A stretch of DNA of 64,000 nt, from contig JAVSML010020347.1 of assembly GCA_038503035.1 (NCBI GenBank), positions 1 through 64,000 of the forward strand, in the 5' to 3' direction. Numbering within the stretch: the stretch's first letter is position 1; the number at the start of each line of letters is the position of its first letter. The notes under the pieces were generated by a model. The model saw only the letters and a program-made list of their open reading frames with translations, had not been told where the DNA came from and searched no databases. The translations under genes were made by a program, and so were the position numbers. The stretch comes from Crocodylus rhombifer. Taxonomy: Eukaryota; Chordata; Crocodylia; Crocodylidae. This document shows positions 1 through 13,160 of this stretch, piece after piece.

Positions 1-984
1 AAAAAAAAAAAAATCATTAAATATTAATTGGGAGTTTTCCTGCATGCTGGGTACTACTTACAGAAATAATATCTCGACATTATGCTTCCAAATTCAAGCT
101 TAGGCACCTAATTTTCCCAAGTTGCAAGCACCTGACCATTTCCCAGGCAGTGATTGAGATCCGCTTGCTGCTCATTGCCCTGTGAAAGTTTGGTTACTTA
201 TTGGTGCCAAGATGTGAATTTAACCTCCTTTATTTGAAAGGTGTGGCTTTCCTTCCAGAGACTTTTATAAAGGCTGATTACATGCTAGGCTATATTCATA
301 CACTTGCCTTTAAACAAACCATTTACTCCGAGCAAAACTTGTGTGCTAGCATTGCTTTGGGCTCTTTACGCCACCCACTCAAGGGCATTATCTTGATGCA
401 GAGGTACTAATTTGCCTCTTTGTGCATTGGAAAAAGAATACATGCGTCACTGATAATGATCTGAAATATGCACTATGTTCCGTATAAAGCCTCTGTGCAC
501 AGGGGATAATATATATGACATGTAAATAAGCATTTCCTTAGTTCATAATTTATAATCTGTATGGTCACAGACTCCTTCTCACTGCTTTCCAGAACCAAGC
601 CTCAGTCTTTTCTAACAATAGTAGAATAATGTAGCAACTGTATCACAACTATGTGCCAAAATAAAACTTGGCGTGAAAATCCTGACAGAATAATACTGCA
701 ACACTGCTTGACAGTTCATGCTCGGAAACTCCCGCTCTGCCTGCTCTGATGAAGGAGAAACCCTGCACAACCCTGTATCGCGGGCATGTGACATCTTGCC
801 GGGCATGAATCAGGTAACACGGCGTGCTGCTGCGTCTGGCGCTTCAGACAGACATACAGTGTGACCGGGTTACAGTTGTAGGAACTATAACTTTGAAATT
901 ATGGACTTTTTACTCCCGTGTGGGAAATGTCTACCCATATACATCCTAGAGCTTGTTGAACGTCTGCCCAATGGGAAACTCCCA

Positions 985-1365
985 ATGTTTCAAAATTTGT
1001 TTTCGTTCCAAATGCGGGGAAAATCCCCAGATACTCTGAAAGATCCCCTGGAACAACATATTCAAAAAAAAAAAATTATTTCAGGTAAATGAAAAAATTC
1101 AATTACAATGAAATTAAAATGTTTCGTTCTGATTTCTGAACTTTACTATTTAAAATACAAAATAAATTTTGGAATGAAAAAAAAATTTGAAATTAAAAAC
1201 ATCAAAACTTTCTGCTAAGGTCTAAAGGGAATGTGCTGACCTACCAAATACTTGTTTTCATTTTTTTCCTGAAACATAATTTTGTTGCAACTGACACATT
1301 TCCATACAAAATGGCATTTGTCAACAGCAAAAGTTTCCATCAGGAAATTTTCAGTCTGATCTATT
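985..1365. repeat. A/T-rich dispersed-repeat-like block
   Basis: Recurring words such as tttcaaaat, gaaat and aaaatttt in both orientations, with A9-A12 runs near 1068, look like an old fold-back repeat rich in 'gaaatgtttc'-type words. A similar texture recurs at 22060-22130 and 24985-25110. Family unknown. Confidence 0.3.
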
Positions 1366-4117
1366 AACAATTTTTTGGCACTGTTTGCCTTGATTCGCTA
1401 TAAGGGGGTGGCTACTGGCTACACAAGACAACACACTGAAATAAATGCATACTTATTTTCATGTATAAGCTAAATGGCATCTGCTTGTTTCCATGTGCTA
1501 TTATAAATGAGATCCAAGTGTCTGAACACTGGAACAGATGTGCTCTCAAATGCTTATGAGAACTGCAGATATGAAAAGATTTTCTCTTCAACTAGAGCCT
1601 TAATACCCCACCTGCCTTATCATTACCAGGACTGCAGTGCTATCTAATGGAATTCACCCTGCGTAACACATTACCAGCTCCGGGTCTCCGAGGCCTTTGC
1701 TCAAACTTATAACAGCTAAATTAAAAGCAAATAGAGTCATTTCAACATACAGCCAGCCGGATAGAAAACATAAGCAATGTATCTAGCTGTCCAGATAAGC
1801 GCATGTAAACTTGAGTCCATTTCTTACTGATTTTGTAGTGATGTAATTCCATTTACTTGACACATCCCGGTTCATACCCCCATAAGGGAGATCAGAACTG
1901 TGATTCCTGCCCGTCTTTACATTGGCGAGGATCAGGTCCTTAAACGATGGCAGTGCAAAGGAAAAGGAAGCAGGCAGACAGCATCTCCGACTCAAAGCTC
2001 CTGCACTCTGGGGCTTTGCATTCAGACGTGCACGGTGATTCAGCATTTAGAGAAGGCAAAGATGTTGGATTCGGGCATCTCAAAGAACTCAAGATTGGGA
2101 AAATTATTTTGAGGGAAGGTCTGACAAGTCACAAAACTACTAAAGGTCACAGACCATTTTTCTATTATCTAACTCCATAGTTTAAGTGACTGGCAAGTTA
2201 ATTAAAAACCAGACTTTTCTGTTCTAATCTTATGGGACGTCTTGGGCTATGCATTACAGATAGATGCTTCTCCTCCAAAGCCAGGTTGGCACAATTGGTT
2301 GCCCTCTGTTAGAGAGATAGGCTGTGTTTATTTTCCCCTTCCAACTCCCCTTGCTTGCTTGAACCAGAGACTGTAGCTGAGCACAGCCTGAACAAGCCAA
2401 GCAGTTGCAAAAGATGCACTATGCTCTGTTTATATTAGCTTCAGGAAACACTGATAGGTTTTTAAAGTGCTTACCACAAAGAAGCTCTAATCCTGACGGG
2501 GGCTTTTGAGCAATACTGCAATATAAATAAATAACAACAACAGGCCTGAAGCTTTGCAGGCCTCGCTATAGGACAGGGGAGCTGCAGATAACTTTGCAGG
2601 ATATCCAAGTGAATGGTTTCCATGTGTTTTTGAGATGACCCTCAACAAAAGCAACACATATTATGGCAAGTAATGCACAGATGTATTTGTACAGTTGTAA
2701 AGAAGCTTCCCGATTCATGTCATGGCACACGTTACATGCGTGCGCGCACATACACGCATAAATAAAACAAACCACTGCCCCCTCAAACTCACTGAACACA
2801 GATCATCAAAAGCCATCAGAAAATAACTAAAGCTAGGGACAGACATTCAAAAAGCCTGAGCCTGAATTGATTCAGTCTTTGCAGGTTAGTCTAAGCTGGC
2901 TATGCTGAATCACTTTGTAACTGCACAGACATCCCAGAAATGTAGGCACATGCCTGCAGTGGCTCAGGCTAGAAGCCCGGGAGTGCTAGAGCAGCCCTCC
3001 CTTCCCTTCCACAGGGCTGAGCTGATGGGGGTGTGGCCAGGCCCAGGCAGCGTTTATCAGCATTTTTCACCCCATCAGAAAACAAACAGCTTCTCTCATT
3101 AGTTCAAACTCTTCTTAAACAATGAAGGAACGGAGGGACATTACCACCTCAGGTTTGATTAGCTCCAAAAAGCCCTAAGCAGACACTGCTGTCTGCTACA
3201 GCACAGACTGTAGCCGGCCTGTGGTCTGCTAGCTAATGCTGTGCATCTGTGTAAGGCAGAGGGGACTTAGCAGGCACTGGGGAGGGGAGGGGGAAAGTAG
3301 GAGGGAGCAAGGCAGATGCTGCTGTGCCTCCAAGTCTCTGCTGGAGCTGCAGCCAGGGAGCAGAGGGGAAGGGCCAGCCCTGCTGTGGAGCAGAGAGCCC
3401 TGCCCAGCCCAGACAGTTTGCTGGGATGGCAGGGGAGTCTGGCTTAATTTAAACAAGCAAGGTTCAAACCTGTCAACCTCAGCTGGATTTGAACCAGCAT
3501 CACAGTGCATCACATCTGGCCACTTTCAAGATACTGCAAGATCCAGTTTATTCATCTGATGTTTCAATACTGCAATACACTGATGCACTCAAGCCACTCA
3601 GCCTTCCTTATTATAAGCAGAAACTACATTTGCAAGTATCACCTTTGCAGTTATCCCTGTATTTCTGCTTCTGGGGACAGCGTGGAGACAGATGTCAGGG
3701 CTGCATCCATTGCAGCAGAGGAGCTACCAGGCTGCTGGGATACAAGAACTTGCATCCCCACAGCATTTTTAGAACATGGCCTACAAAGCAGTTTATGTAT
3801 CTGGATTATAACAGTCTTATCTGCAGATACTGGGTGGCTGGAGGACCATTATTGCCTGTTTCTGCATAACATGAATGCTTGCTTTTAATTCTGGAACGCG
3901 AAGCCGTGGTGTCAGACAGAGAACAAACCCTTTGTCCTCCTTGCCCCATCCTGGCATCAACATTATTTTTCTGTTTTCCTTCTCAAACAGCACCACCACT
4001 TTCCATCTCCATCTCTTTTCCTTGTGCATTTGAAGATGCCAAATGGACATCTCCAACATGAACATGACTTCACTGCAACCCCAGCAGGAATAACCTGCCG
4101 CTTGTTTCCGTGATGGA

Positions 4118-4195
4118 TCAAGCTGGCCAGAGAGGGGTTGAATGACTTTCTCAGGGCCATGTTGTAAGTCTGTGGGCAGAGTCCATGACTGCCAT
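4118..4195 (-). repeat. MIR-like (CORE-SINE) fragment
   Basis: The words agagaggggttgaatgactt, tctcagggcc and gtctgtgggcagagtc resemble the reverse complement of the MIR body (gagaggttaagtgacttgccc ... gtggcagagc). Old and diverged; assignment rests on remembered consensus. Confidence 0.45.
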
Positions 4196-6771
4196 TCCCC
4201 TTCTTTAATCATTAGCCGGCATTCTGATTTCCTCCAAGAATAAGCCTTTTTTCCCCTGCAAATCCCTGTTAAGCATCATGAGGAAAAAAAGAGTAATGAA
4301 AGCGCACAACACTGATGAAACTTAAAGGTCAAACTGTGATTTCAGACTGGGAAAAAATCTACTGTTCTCCTTGAACACAGAGGCAAGGGGGACATTTTGG
4401 AAATACTTGGCAATGCATACTGCAAAACTGAGATTAGAATTTGGCATTTTGTATATAAATATCAGGTTGGCAATTTAATGTACCTTAGCCTGAGTGAGTG
4501 TGCAGTGGATAAGACTAAATCCAAGCTAGCTGCTTCTGATCAAAATGAAAAACAATCCACAGAACAGATGTGTTGGCAAGCAACTAGTTAGCTTAGTCTT
4601 ATAGGTCTCTATCTCATCTTTGACAGTAACTTCGGCTTTAGAAAGGTCATAGGCTTTTTTCTAGTTTCATGACCAATTTATTTTGTTCAGTTCCTCCCTT
4701 AGGCTTTTTACATGCCCTAGCTTTTAGCTTGCAAACAACAGCATGGAGATGTTTCTCTAAAGATTATAAACTAAAATTTGACCACAAGACCCTTATGTAA
4801 ATGGAAGCAATTTACAAGGAAGACGGGTGAACCTCGGAGATTTGGTTCAGCAAAGCATCCAAAAATGTGGATGCCTGTCAAAAGCTTATCTAAAATACCC
4901 GTTGCACAAATGGAGTTGCCACCGAAATCCCTGTGCAATCTCCATCCTTCTACGAGCTGCCGAGGATGGGTCCTTTGGGTAGAGGCCTGGTCGCCGAGCG
5001 CCCGGTTTACTGTATTTACTTTGCTGCCTGCAGAGCACTGCAGTATGCCATTCATCCCAGAAACCCTGTGGGGCCCTCACATCACGAACATGGTGGGAAA
5101 TCAGGAAGCCTAGCTCCTACTCCCCAGACTTTATCAGGAGGATCTGAAAACATGCTCAGATCTACCTGAAATGGTGCAAGTTCTGTGGGACTCTCCTTTT
5201 GCCTCTGTGCAGCATTCAGAAGCATAAGGCCCCATTTTCAACTGGCCACAAAACACCACGGTAAAATAACTAATAACACCTGACACTGAGACACTCCAGA
5301 CATTAAGAGAAGTCAGATCTGGTTCCAATCTTTCCGATAATGCTTCACCTCAAGATTTGGGGTGAGCTTGTTTAGCCAAATGCTTTGCCTCATCCCTAAT
5401 GACCATGCCAAAATAGCTTTTGTTTGTTATGTAATCCAAACCAAAGCTGCTCGGTAACAAAGGACAGGCAAATTAGTCCACTACATATGCGTATACAAGG
5501 CGCAGATGAAGAACAGAATTCGATTAAAAGCATAGATTGAGGAAGAAAAAGAAAAGCAACAAATCTGGATTGTTTAGACTGGCTTATTCTTTTTTGGCAC
5601 TCTGCAACCTGAAATGGACTGCGTCCATTAAGTGTTTTAGACAGTTGTCAGTGTGCAGAGGGGTAATATGGTGCTGAGATAAGCCTTTCTTTAGAAAACA
5701 CCCCAACCCAGATCTTCATCTGTTCTCAGATTACTCCTAACCTGTGACACCAATGTGAGATTTCCATTTAAACTGGTCCTGCATGGGTAGGAGCTGAAAG
5801 ACTGTCCAGTCCGGGCAGCTGTTACTTATGGGAAGTGGTCAAACGGGTGAAGAGAGCAAGTTCTTCAGAGTAGCTTAAGTTTGCACAGGCACGATCACAT
5901 TTCATTGGAGGTCTTAACTGACCTCAGCTTTTCCAAGGTTTGCTAGTTGCTATAAATTTCCAGTATTATTCATAACAAAAGTCACTCTATTTAACAATAA
6001 GGAGAAGTATACAGCTAATCCAAACCCCGGTGTTAAAAATTACACTACAAAAACATGGAGGAAACAAAATTTCTAAGAGGTTAGAGAATAACATTTCCCA
6101 AAAGATCCATTGGACATCAAACTAAAAACACAACTTCTGTACTTTGGCAACCAGATACCAAAAAATCACCATGGCCACAGTCAAAGGCTGTACGTCTTCC
6201 AAGTAAAAGATATGAACAGAGTAACAATGGAATAATTGTCCATACACGCACTGAAAATACATACAACCTGTAAGTTCATGATGATACACAGCAATACACA
6301 ATGTTGGAGCAACGTTTGTAAAATTGTTAAGAGTCTGTTACGACTTAGGGAGCATTTGCTGAACTAAAATGATTTGAAATAATGGGTATCTTTGTATGAA
6401 CATTATTAGATTTTTTTTAAAACTACACAGATCCAATCCTTTAAAGTACTACTGAAATATACTTCCTGCCCTAAAAATGCTACTGAATTTAAGTATGATT
6501 CTGGGGACAGAACATGCCATTATTTCAAATTATTCAACTGCCATCCCTCCCCCCTCTTCCCAACTTGAATTAGACAAGTTGCAGGATTTCATCAGCTGGT
6601 TACAAAACAATGATATTTCTGCTCTTTCCACTCATTTGGGGTGTGCAATTCTGTATCTGAAAATCTTCTTTCTTCATCATGCAAAGTTAAATATGCTAAA
6701 TTCTTACATATAATAGCAGTATTATGTGCATCCTATTAAAGAGAAAGGGTAATACACTGAAACACACCTAT

Positions 6772-7195
6772 GGGCCAGATTTTCAAAGATATGTTAGGTG
6801 CCTAAAGACACAGCTATGACACTCAGCAGATTTTTTTCAAAAGCCCCTAGCTGCCTAAATCCTATGGATTTTATTCATTTGACTGAAAATTCATCCCATT
6901 TGTTCACTTCCAGTGGAAATCAGTAGGACTTAAGCTCCACAAAGGCTAGATGTTTAAAAACTGGTAGGCTCTGAATGCCTGCTGATTTCAGTAGGAGTCA
7001 AGTACGTAAAACTTTTAAAAACTAGTTTAGGCATCAATGCTACTTTTGAAAATAGGAATTTGGCTCCTTAGTCACTTGGGCCCAATTCCTAAAGCATATG
7101 TAGATGTCTCCTATTTAGGTGCCTCTCTCCCATTGAAACTGATAGCCATTAGGTGCCTCTCTCTGAAGCTTAGGGCCTTAGGCACTTTTTACAAA
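6772..7195. repeat. Palindromic 'gggccagattttcaaa' dispersed repeat
   Basis: Begins gggccagattttcaaagata and contains repeated variants of taggtgcct, cctaaa, cccattgaaa and tcagtaggactta in both senses. This is the pattern of a widespread reptilian short palindromic repeat with no coding capacity. The core word gattttcaa also forms the terminal inverted repeats of the element at 62282-62391. A short open frame inside (7037-7240) is fortuitous. Confidence 0.55.
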
Positions 7196-10121
7196 TTTCT
7201 GATCAAACAGATGTATAGTAGTACAAAAGCCAACTCCTGAATATTGCAATACATCATGTGTGGTTCAAAGGTTTTGCAGTGCAGTTTTTCTTTGGATCGC
7301 TTTTAAAAAGCGTTTGTTCATAAAAGTCAGAAATCAACGGGTGTACACAGTTTCCACACAAATACTTGCAAAGACATTGTAAAGAGGAGACATGCCAACA
7401 TTACAAAGCAAGATGCTTGAAACAAGGGTTGAATACTTGTAGAGGAATGAAGAGAGTCAGATAAATACACTGGGACAAAGAGGAATTAATGAGCCAATGC
7501 CAGGAAAAGGCACGACTTTTAACAAAGAATGCAGGAGTGGCAGATTTGAAGTTGAGATGATAACTCAAAGTCGTGTTCAGGTGGCTGGCAGTGACCCTCG
7601 TGGACTGCTATGCTGAAAACATCTCGAAAACTATCTGATTTCATGAGACTGAAATCTTAAAAAGTGGGAATCTTGTGAGGTCAGATACACTAACTAGATT
7701 TTTGCCACTTCAGGCAATCTCTTATCCACCAAATAGTGTCTTGGGTTCTGGATATGAACCCAGACTCAAAATTGCATTTTGGTCTAGAGGAGGAAACCCT
7801 CTCCATCATCAGCGGTCAAGGGACAGATGAGAGAAAATGCTGCCAGAGTGATATATTTTTAAGGACAGAAATGCCATCACCAGGCATGCTGCCAGCCTAA
7901 ATGGGCAACAGAAGCAACATTAACCTGGAAAGCATTTTTTTTCTTAAGCAGATTATGATGTGATTTTACCATCTTGAGCCGCAAGGCACCGATTAGCTAC
8001 CTGTGTCAATTTTTTTCTACAATACCCTATTAAATGAGAAGTATTTCTCTCTTTAGTTTTATGTGGAATACAATTTCTTTCACAAGAAGCAGTAAGAGTC
8101 TCCAGATAATGGATTTTGCTTCTTAAACACCTCCCAAAACCACAGTGAAAATGGAAAATGATATGGCTCATCAGACTTGGAACATTTAATGCGGAAGTGA
8201 AACGACTTTTCAGGTTCTCGCATAGATTCTACAGCAGCAAGATACTGAAAGTCTCTATCGAGCTACTCTGCTTGCCTCCGAGAAGTCCCGTCTTCCAGGT
8301 GATCACCATATGCAACAGTTACAATAATAATTTTGAAGGTCACTTATTTCACCGATGTACAGGCGCGGTCTTTTGAGAGGCAGAGCTATTTGCAGGAGAG
8401 TGTTGTACAGGAAAGAACCACTTCACGGTGCACGGAAGAAAAGAGCTCAGGTACCAGGCAACAAACTGAGGGTTTTCATCTGTTCAAATGAAGGGTTTGA
8501 AGAGGTTCTGATAGTGTCGTGGGGCGGCATGGACATACATGATTTTGTAAGAAGAAAAGTGGAAAACAGCCTGCTTCGCTCTGTTAAGACTCCCGTAACT
8601 TAGTCAGGCTATAATTGGCTGCAACTCAAAGTGTGAAAAATTCTCTGGCGTTTGTCTCCACTGGTTATGGGACTGTGACTTCATTTCCAAATTATGGCAT
8701 AAATATCAGAGTAGCTATTCAAGACACCCTAGGCCCTGTTTTTTCTTGCTTTATAGCCTTTAGGTGTGGACTCCAACTTGCCACTTAGCCAGCAAAAAAC
8801 AGATTTATTGAATAGTCATGACACTGGGCCCAAAAACTTATATTGTTTTGTTTGGGTTGGCGGTGAAGCCCCACCCAGGCTCTCTGGGAAAGGTTAATTC
8901 GGGACAAAATTCTGCTCAAATCACTTGCATGCAGTGTAACATAGCCAGGACACTGCTGGAGCTCCTTCTTTCCATGCTCACGATATGGCAGGTTAACAAC
9001 ATGCATGTGGTGGTACCCGGTCTCTCGTTGGACTGCCTTCGCCCTCCCCTGCGTCACACCCCAAAGAGTCTCTCACTCGTGTGCAGATCCATCCAGAGAC
9101 ACCAGAGCTCCTTTACTGCTCTGGCTGGCCATCAAGCTCTCCTGTAGCTTCTGCTATAGGTCCAAGAAGCTACTAGGCTCTCCATAATCTGTTGGGGTTA
9201 GTTTTTGTTCTCCTCTCTGCACACCAGGCACTGCTTGCAAATACAGTAGAGCAGAGCGAGCCCCTTGGGCTCAGAGGATTTTTCAACCCCTTTCTCCTTT
9301 ACCAGGGGAAAAACATACCCCATGCACACGGGATGTGGCATTTGCCTTTCAGGAAGGTGTTCAGCATGGAGGATTCAACTGCATTTATTTTTTTAGAAGC
9401 CGGGGTCTTGATTTCTCCAGTCATCCAGTAACGATTTTCATCTGCCCAGCATGACTCTTTGTAGGTATTTTTTGAGAATTCATTCGTATTCATTCATAAC
9501 TCAAGATGGGCATATGCAACACATGGAAGGGATTGCCATTAGGGCTTCTCAGATTGTCATACATTTCATAATATTCATTTCTTGTCCTGTTTTACATCAT
9601 GAGCTTCATATGCTGCTCCACTGCAGTGTGTAGTTAGTTCCTTGGTATTCACGGTTAAGTGTCACTACATCTCTTTCTTTGAAAGACGCACCAAGTAAAT
9701 AACACCAACAGTTACAACATAACTAGACAGAGAAAGGTCATCCTGTCCGTCTTTAATTTCTCTGCATCCTCTGCTGACCATGATAAGTTTATATTTTGAA
9801 TCTCTGTTTGAAAATGTCAACCACTAGAGTTTCAACTACCATGTGTCTAGACCTGCCCCGCCGGGGTGAAATGACACCGTGTTTGCCAGACCTCAGAGCT
9901 GTTGCTGCAGATACCATCGGTGGAAGCGCACTCAGTGGGAAATGCAACCAAAAAAAGTGTTTGCACAGATGCAGCCGACACTTGCCTTAATTGGTCTGTT
10001 GTACTGTCTGGTAGTTTGGATAAATCAATTTGCTGTGGTGTTTCAGTTATCTGTGACGTGAAAAGGGTTTACCGAAAAGAAGTTTTCCACCAAATTCCTT
10101 AGTGCTGAACTGCCTAATCTA

Positions 10122-10318
10122 CAGGCAATCCCCACTTAGCGCTCTTAATTGGTTCCTGAAAAACTGAGCATTAAGCAAAAGTTTTTAATGACCCAAGATG
10201 GTGACCACAAGCATTATAACAAAACTCGCTGAGCGCTAAGTGGAATCAGGTATCAATTTACAATGAGCGTCACAGCGAAACAGCGCTAAGCGACGCCGTG
10301 TCAAGCGGGGGTTGCCTG
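10122..10318. mobile_element. MITE, pogo/Tigger-like, TA target duplication
   Basis: 197 bp. Left end CAGGCAATCCCCACTTAGCGC and right end (reverse complement) CAGGCAACCCCCGCTTGACAC are terminal inverted repeats, each bordered by TA (10120-10121 and 10319-10320). Words such as gcgctaag recur internally. CAGGCA ends with a TA duplication are typical of pogo/Tigger-type Tc1/mariner elements. There is no transposase, so it is non-autonomous. Confidence 0.7.
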
Positions 10319-10451
10319 TATTCTGTATCCTCTAGTTTCATTCTCTTTCCAGGGGAGTCGATAGCAAAACGTCTTCCGCCTCACTGAGATGAGGGGCGAG
10401 CCAAAATCACGACCATTCATATTACCTGAAAATCTGTTAGGCATTTGGTTT

Positions 10452-10495
10452 CACAAGGGTTAAGGCCTGAAGGGACCTGAGATTGTCTAGTTCAG
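10452..10495 (-). repeat. Possible degenerate CR1 3' fragment
   Basis: ttaaggcctgaagggacct ... attgtctagttcag resembles the reverse complement of a CR1 3' end (gggttggaagggacctc ... catctagtcc). Very short and diverged. Confidence 0.3.
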
Positions 10496-10735
10496 GAGCG
10501 CTCAACCACTGGCCAGACCTGGCCTCCAGCGCGGTGCCAGCCGCCCATGGGGCTCCCTGAGAATCTGTGGGGAGCTCATGGGCTACGGCCCTGCGTGCTA
10601 GGTTGGGTGCGCAGGACAATGTGGGTCCCAATCCTGGCTCATGGGGGGTGGATGGGGCAGCCCCAGGACCCGATTCCAGCTGGGGCGGGCATGGGGCCCC
10701 AGAGCTCAACCCCAGAGTGTGCGACCAAACACCAC
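10494..10735. repeat. Possible GC-rich hAT-like remnant
   Basis: The stretch opens with caggagcgctcaaccactgg, similar to the CAGnGGnnCTCAACC ends of many amniote hAT elements, and is unusually GC-rich compared with flanking intron. A convincing matching right terminus was not found. Confidence 0.3.
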
Positions 10736-11699
10736 TGTTTTACTTGAACCTCCTGTATACCACCACAGGTCCAAAATGTGTAGTTACACCTAAAGCAGCG
10801 AAGTCTCCTTTCTTCTAGGAACAGGGAGAAATTCCCAGTCTCGTGGCGGAGAGTCAGGAGATGCGAGTTTTCATCTTCCTCTTGCACATACAACAATTAA
10901 AAGATCTTTGGGAAAATCAGCAACCTCTCCATCCTGCGGCAGCAGTGCCACGGTGTTCACTGCATCACAGAAGCAGCGATTTGGCTCGACATCACCTACC
11001 GCATCTTGGCACTGCAGTAAAGGCCCCCGGGAACCGGCAGAAGTGCGAGAGGGATGAATAGGACTATCCTCATGGCTCCTCAGAAAAAACCCCCAGAGGA
11101 GAGCCCTGCCTCCTGAAGCCCTGGGACAGCTCAAAGCTGGCCATTCTTCGGGCCTCTAGGCAAGAACATTTCTCTGAGGCCTCAAAGAGACATGAATTGA
11201 CCTCAGGTCTGAGAACAGAACAACCACTGCTTGTGCCGAGATCCCAGGGGATGCGGGTGCGAGGTATATCTTCCACACTCTCTAAACCGGTTGCAGAGAC
11301 AGCATACCTGAGACTTGCAATTTTGAACCATCTGTGTGCTGGACTGCTTGTTTAAATTAGGAATAAATATATTCCAGGGCTGAACCTTTTATGCCTCCCT
11401 TACAATTACTGCGCACCGTATATCTTAAAAATAGATTTAAGTGACATGATGAGTAAAGAGTCCCATTTAATCTATTTCAGCATGCTCACCACATTGCTGT
11501 TAGGCTTGTTTGGCCTCTGTTAACTTGGAGACGTAGAAAACCATCTGTTTCAGCTGGAGACTTCCCCCCCAAGACTCAGAGGAAATAAACCACATGGGTA
11601 AATTAAATTCACCCTGTTGCTGCCTTGCACTGTTGAAATATATATTTACAGCCATCAGATCAACATCCACAAAGTACCTTGAAACGCTGTAATTACTGT

Positions 11700-12264
11700 A
11701 TTTACTAGACTCCGAGACAAGGGCTTCCCTCCCAGGCAGCACCAGGGAAAGAAGGCTCATCGTGGAATAAGTGTCAGCCGGGGGCAGGCAGGCGCTCAGC
11801 TCTGGCTCCAGCCCTGGGCTTCGGGGTGCAGCTAGAGCTAAGCTACTGCCTACCTGGGGCGGAGAAGGCTCATTTGGTAGGGGATGCAGTCTCACAGCCA
11901 GGGGAGTGCACAGGACACCATAGATATGTGGGGAGAACAGGGGAGACTCGTGTATGCAGTTCAGGGGGAGCACAAGGGAGACTGCACAGCCTGCTCCCCC
12001 GCAGCTGCCCCCAGCTCCAGTCCCTCTGGCCCTGACTTGGCCCAGCTGCGAGCTGCTGCTGCTTCTCCCTGGCTGGACCAGGCTGAGGCCGCCAACGCCG
12101 CTGACTGCCCTGGACGCAGAGCAGATCTGCAGCAAAAGAGATGCGGCAAGGGGGCTCTGGCATATCAGGTGGAAAGGGGTGGAGGAGCAGGGGGTGAGGG
12201 GCAGGCAGGGAGAGCAAGGGGTGGGGGTCTGGTCTTTTGCCCTGTCACAGCAGTGGGGGTACAA
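11700..12264 (-). other. GC-rich block containing the 5' part of an unassigned 254-codon open frame
   Basis: The minus-strand frame from 12264 to 11500 is the longest non-LINE open frame in the window. Its first ~150 codons are low complexity (Ser, Pro, Leu, Ala, Gly, Cys rich) and mirror local GC richness. Frames of 115, 128 and 110 codons are open in the same block on both strands, as expected when base composition suppresses stops. No domain, signal peptide or known family is recognisable. A regulatory CpG-poor GC block or repeat is at least as likely as coding sequence. Confidence 0.2.
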
Positions 12265-12417
12265 AATTAGGACGACTTGCCACTAATTAGCTTCTGTGCA
12301 TGGAAAATAACAACACATTTATAATTTTCTATATATATAATCTAATTTTTGGGCAGGCATTTTAAATTCAAAGTGGTCTTGGACTCGGGCAAATACAGTA
12401 GTTCAGCTTTTCAGGTA

Positions 12418-12643
12418 CAGGTACTCATCACTTAACGTCGTCCCGGTTAACGTTGTTTCATTATTACGTTGCTGATCTATTAGAGAACATACTCATTTAA
12501 AGTCGTGCAATGTTTGATTATAACGTTGTTTGGCCGCCACTCGCTAGTAGGTAACTACAGTGATATAACTGGATTCACTTAACACCGTTTCGTTTAAAGT
12601 TGCATTGTTCAAGAACATAACAATGTTAAGAGGGGAGTAGCTG
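12418..12643. mobile_element. MITE, pogo/Tigger-like, TA target duplication
   Basis: 226 bp with ends CAGGTACTCATCACTTAACG and (reverse complement) CAGCTACTCCCCTCTTAACA, each next to TA (12416-12417, 12644-12645). Words such as cacttaac and taacgttgtt recur inside. There is no open frame of note. The ends resemble, but do not equal, those of the element at 10122-10318. Confidence 0.7.
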
Positions 12644-13036
12644 TATTTATAATGCAGCTGTAAAGTGTCACTGGTATCTAGAGAACAAAATGTCAAACCA
12701 GAGGTTTGGGGGGTTTTAGTCCACTGGTCACAGAGTAAAAAAACAGCAGCAGCATTTTAGATATTGTTAAAAGGATATAATTCAGAACAAAAATAGAGAC
12801 AAGAGTCTCTAATTAAATAACAGTCTACCGGCTAAAGAACGCACCCAGTGTTTTATTTCCTAACTACAGACCTACTTCTATAATCTGGAAAGAGCCAAAA
12901 AGTTAAAGAAAGACACCATCAGGGCTCTACTCTGTCCATGTCCAAAGATTATGGTGTCAGACTCTCAGCCTCGTGGGTAGAAGCTGCCCCACTGTTTTGA
13001 AACAGATCATTAAATGGTTATTGGGCCAGGTAAGAG

Positions 13037-13160
13037 GCTGCATCTGTAGCCTAGTGGTTCGTGGACCTTGGATGTGGGCGACCAAAGCTGGTGCTCCTAA
13101 GTCAAACACAGGACCTGAATCTAGGTCTTAGAAAGGCCCTATCCACTACACTCCTGGCTG
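13037..13160 (-). repeat. tRNA-derived SINE-like relic
   Basis: On the minus strand agtgtagtggatagg (13138-13152) resembles a pol III A box and agattcaggtcc (near 13111-13122) a B box, spaced as in tRNA-derived SINEs such as MIR. On the plus strand tagcctagtgg also fits the A-box consensus exactly, so orientation is uncertain. Not a functional tRNA: no cloverleaf was apparent. Confidence 0.4.

Noticed and set aside
3229..3559. Overlapping 94- and 107-codon open frames on both strands
   Set aside because: Purine-rich, low-complexity DNA with no domain or splice context; mirror-strand openness indicates composition effect.
13037..13160. Functional tRNA gene
   Set aside because: A- and B-box-like words are present, but no acceptor or anticodon stem pairs; fits a SINE relic better.
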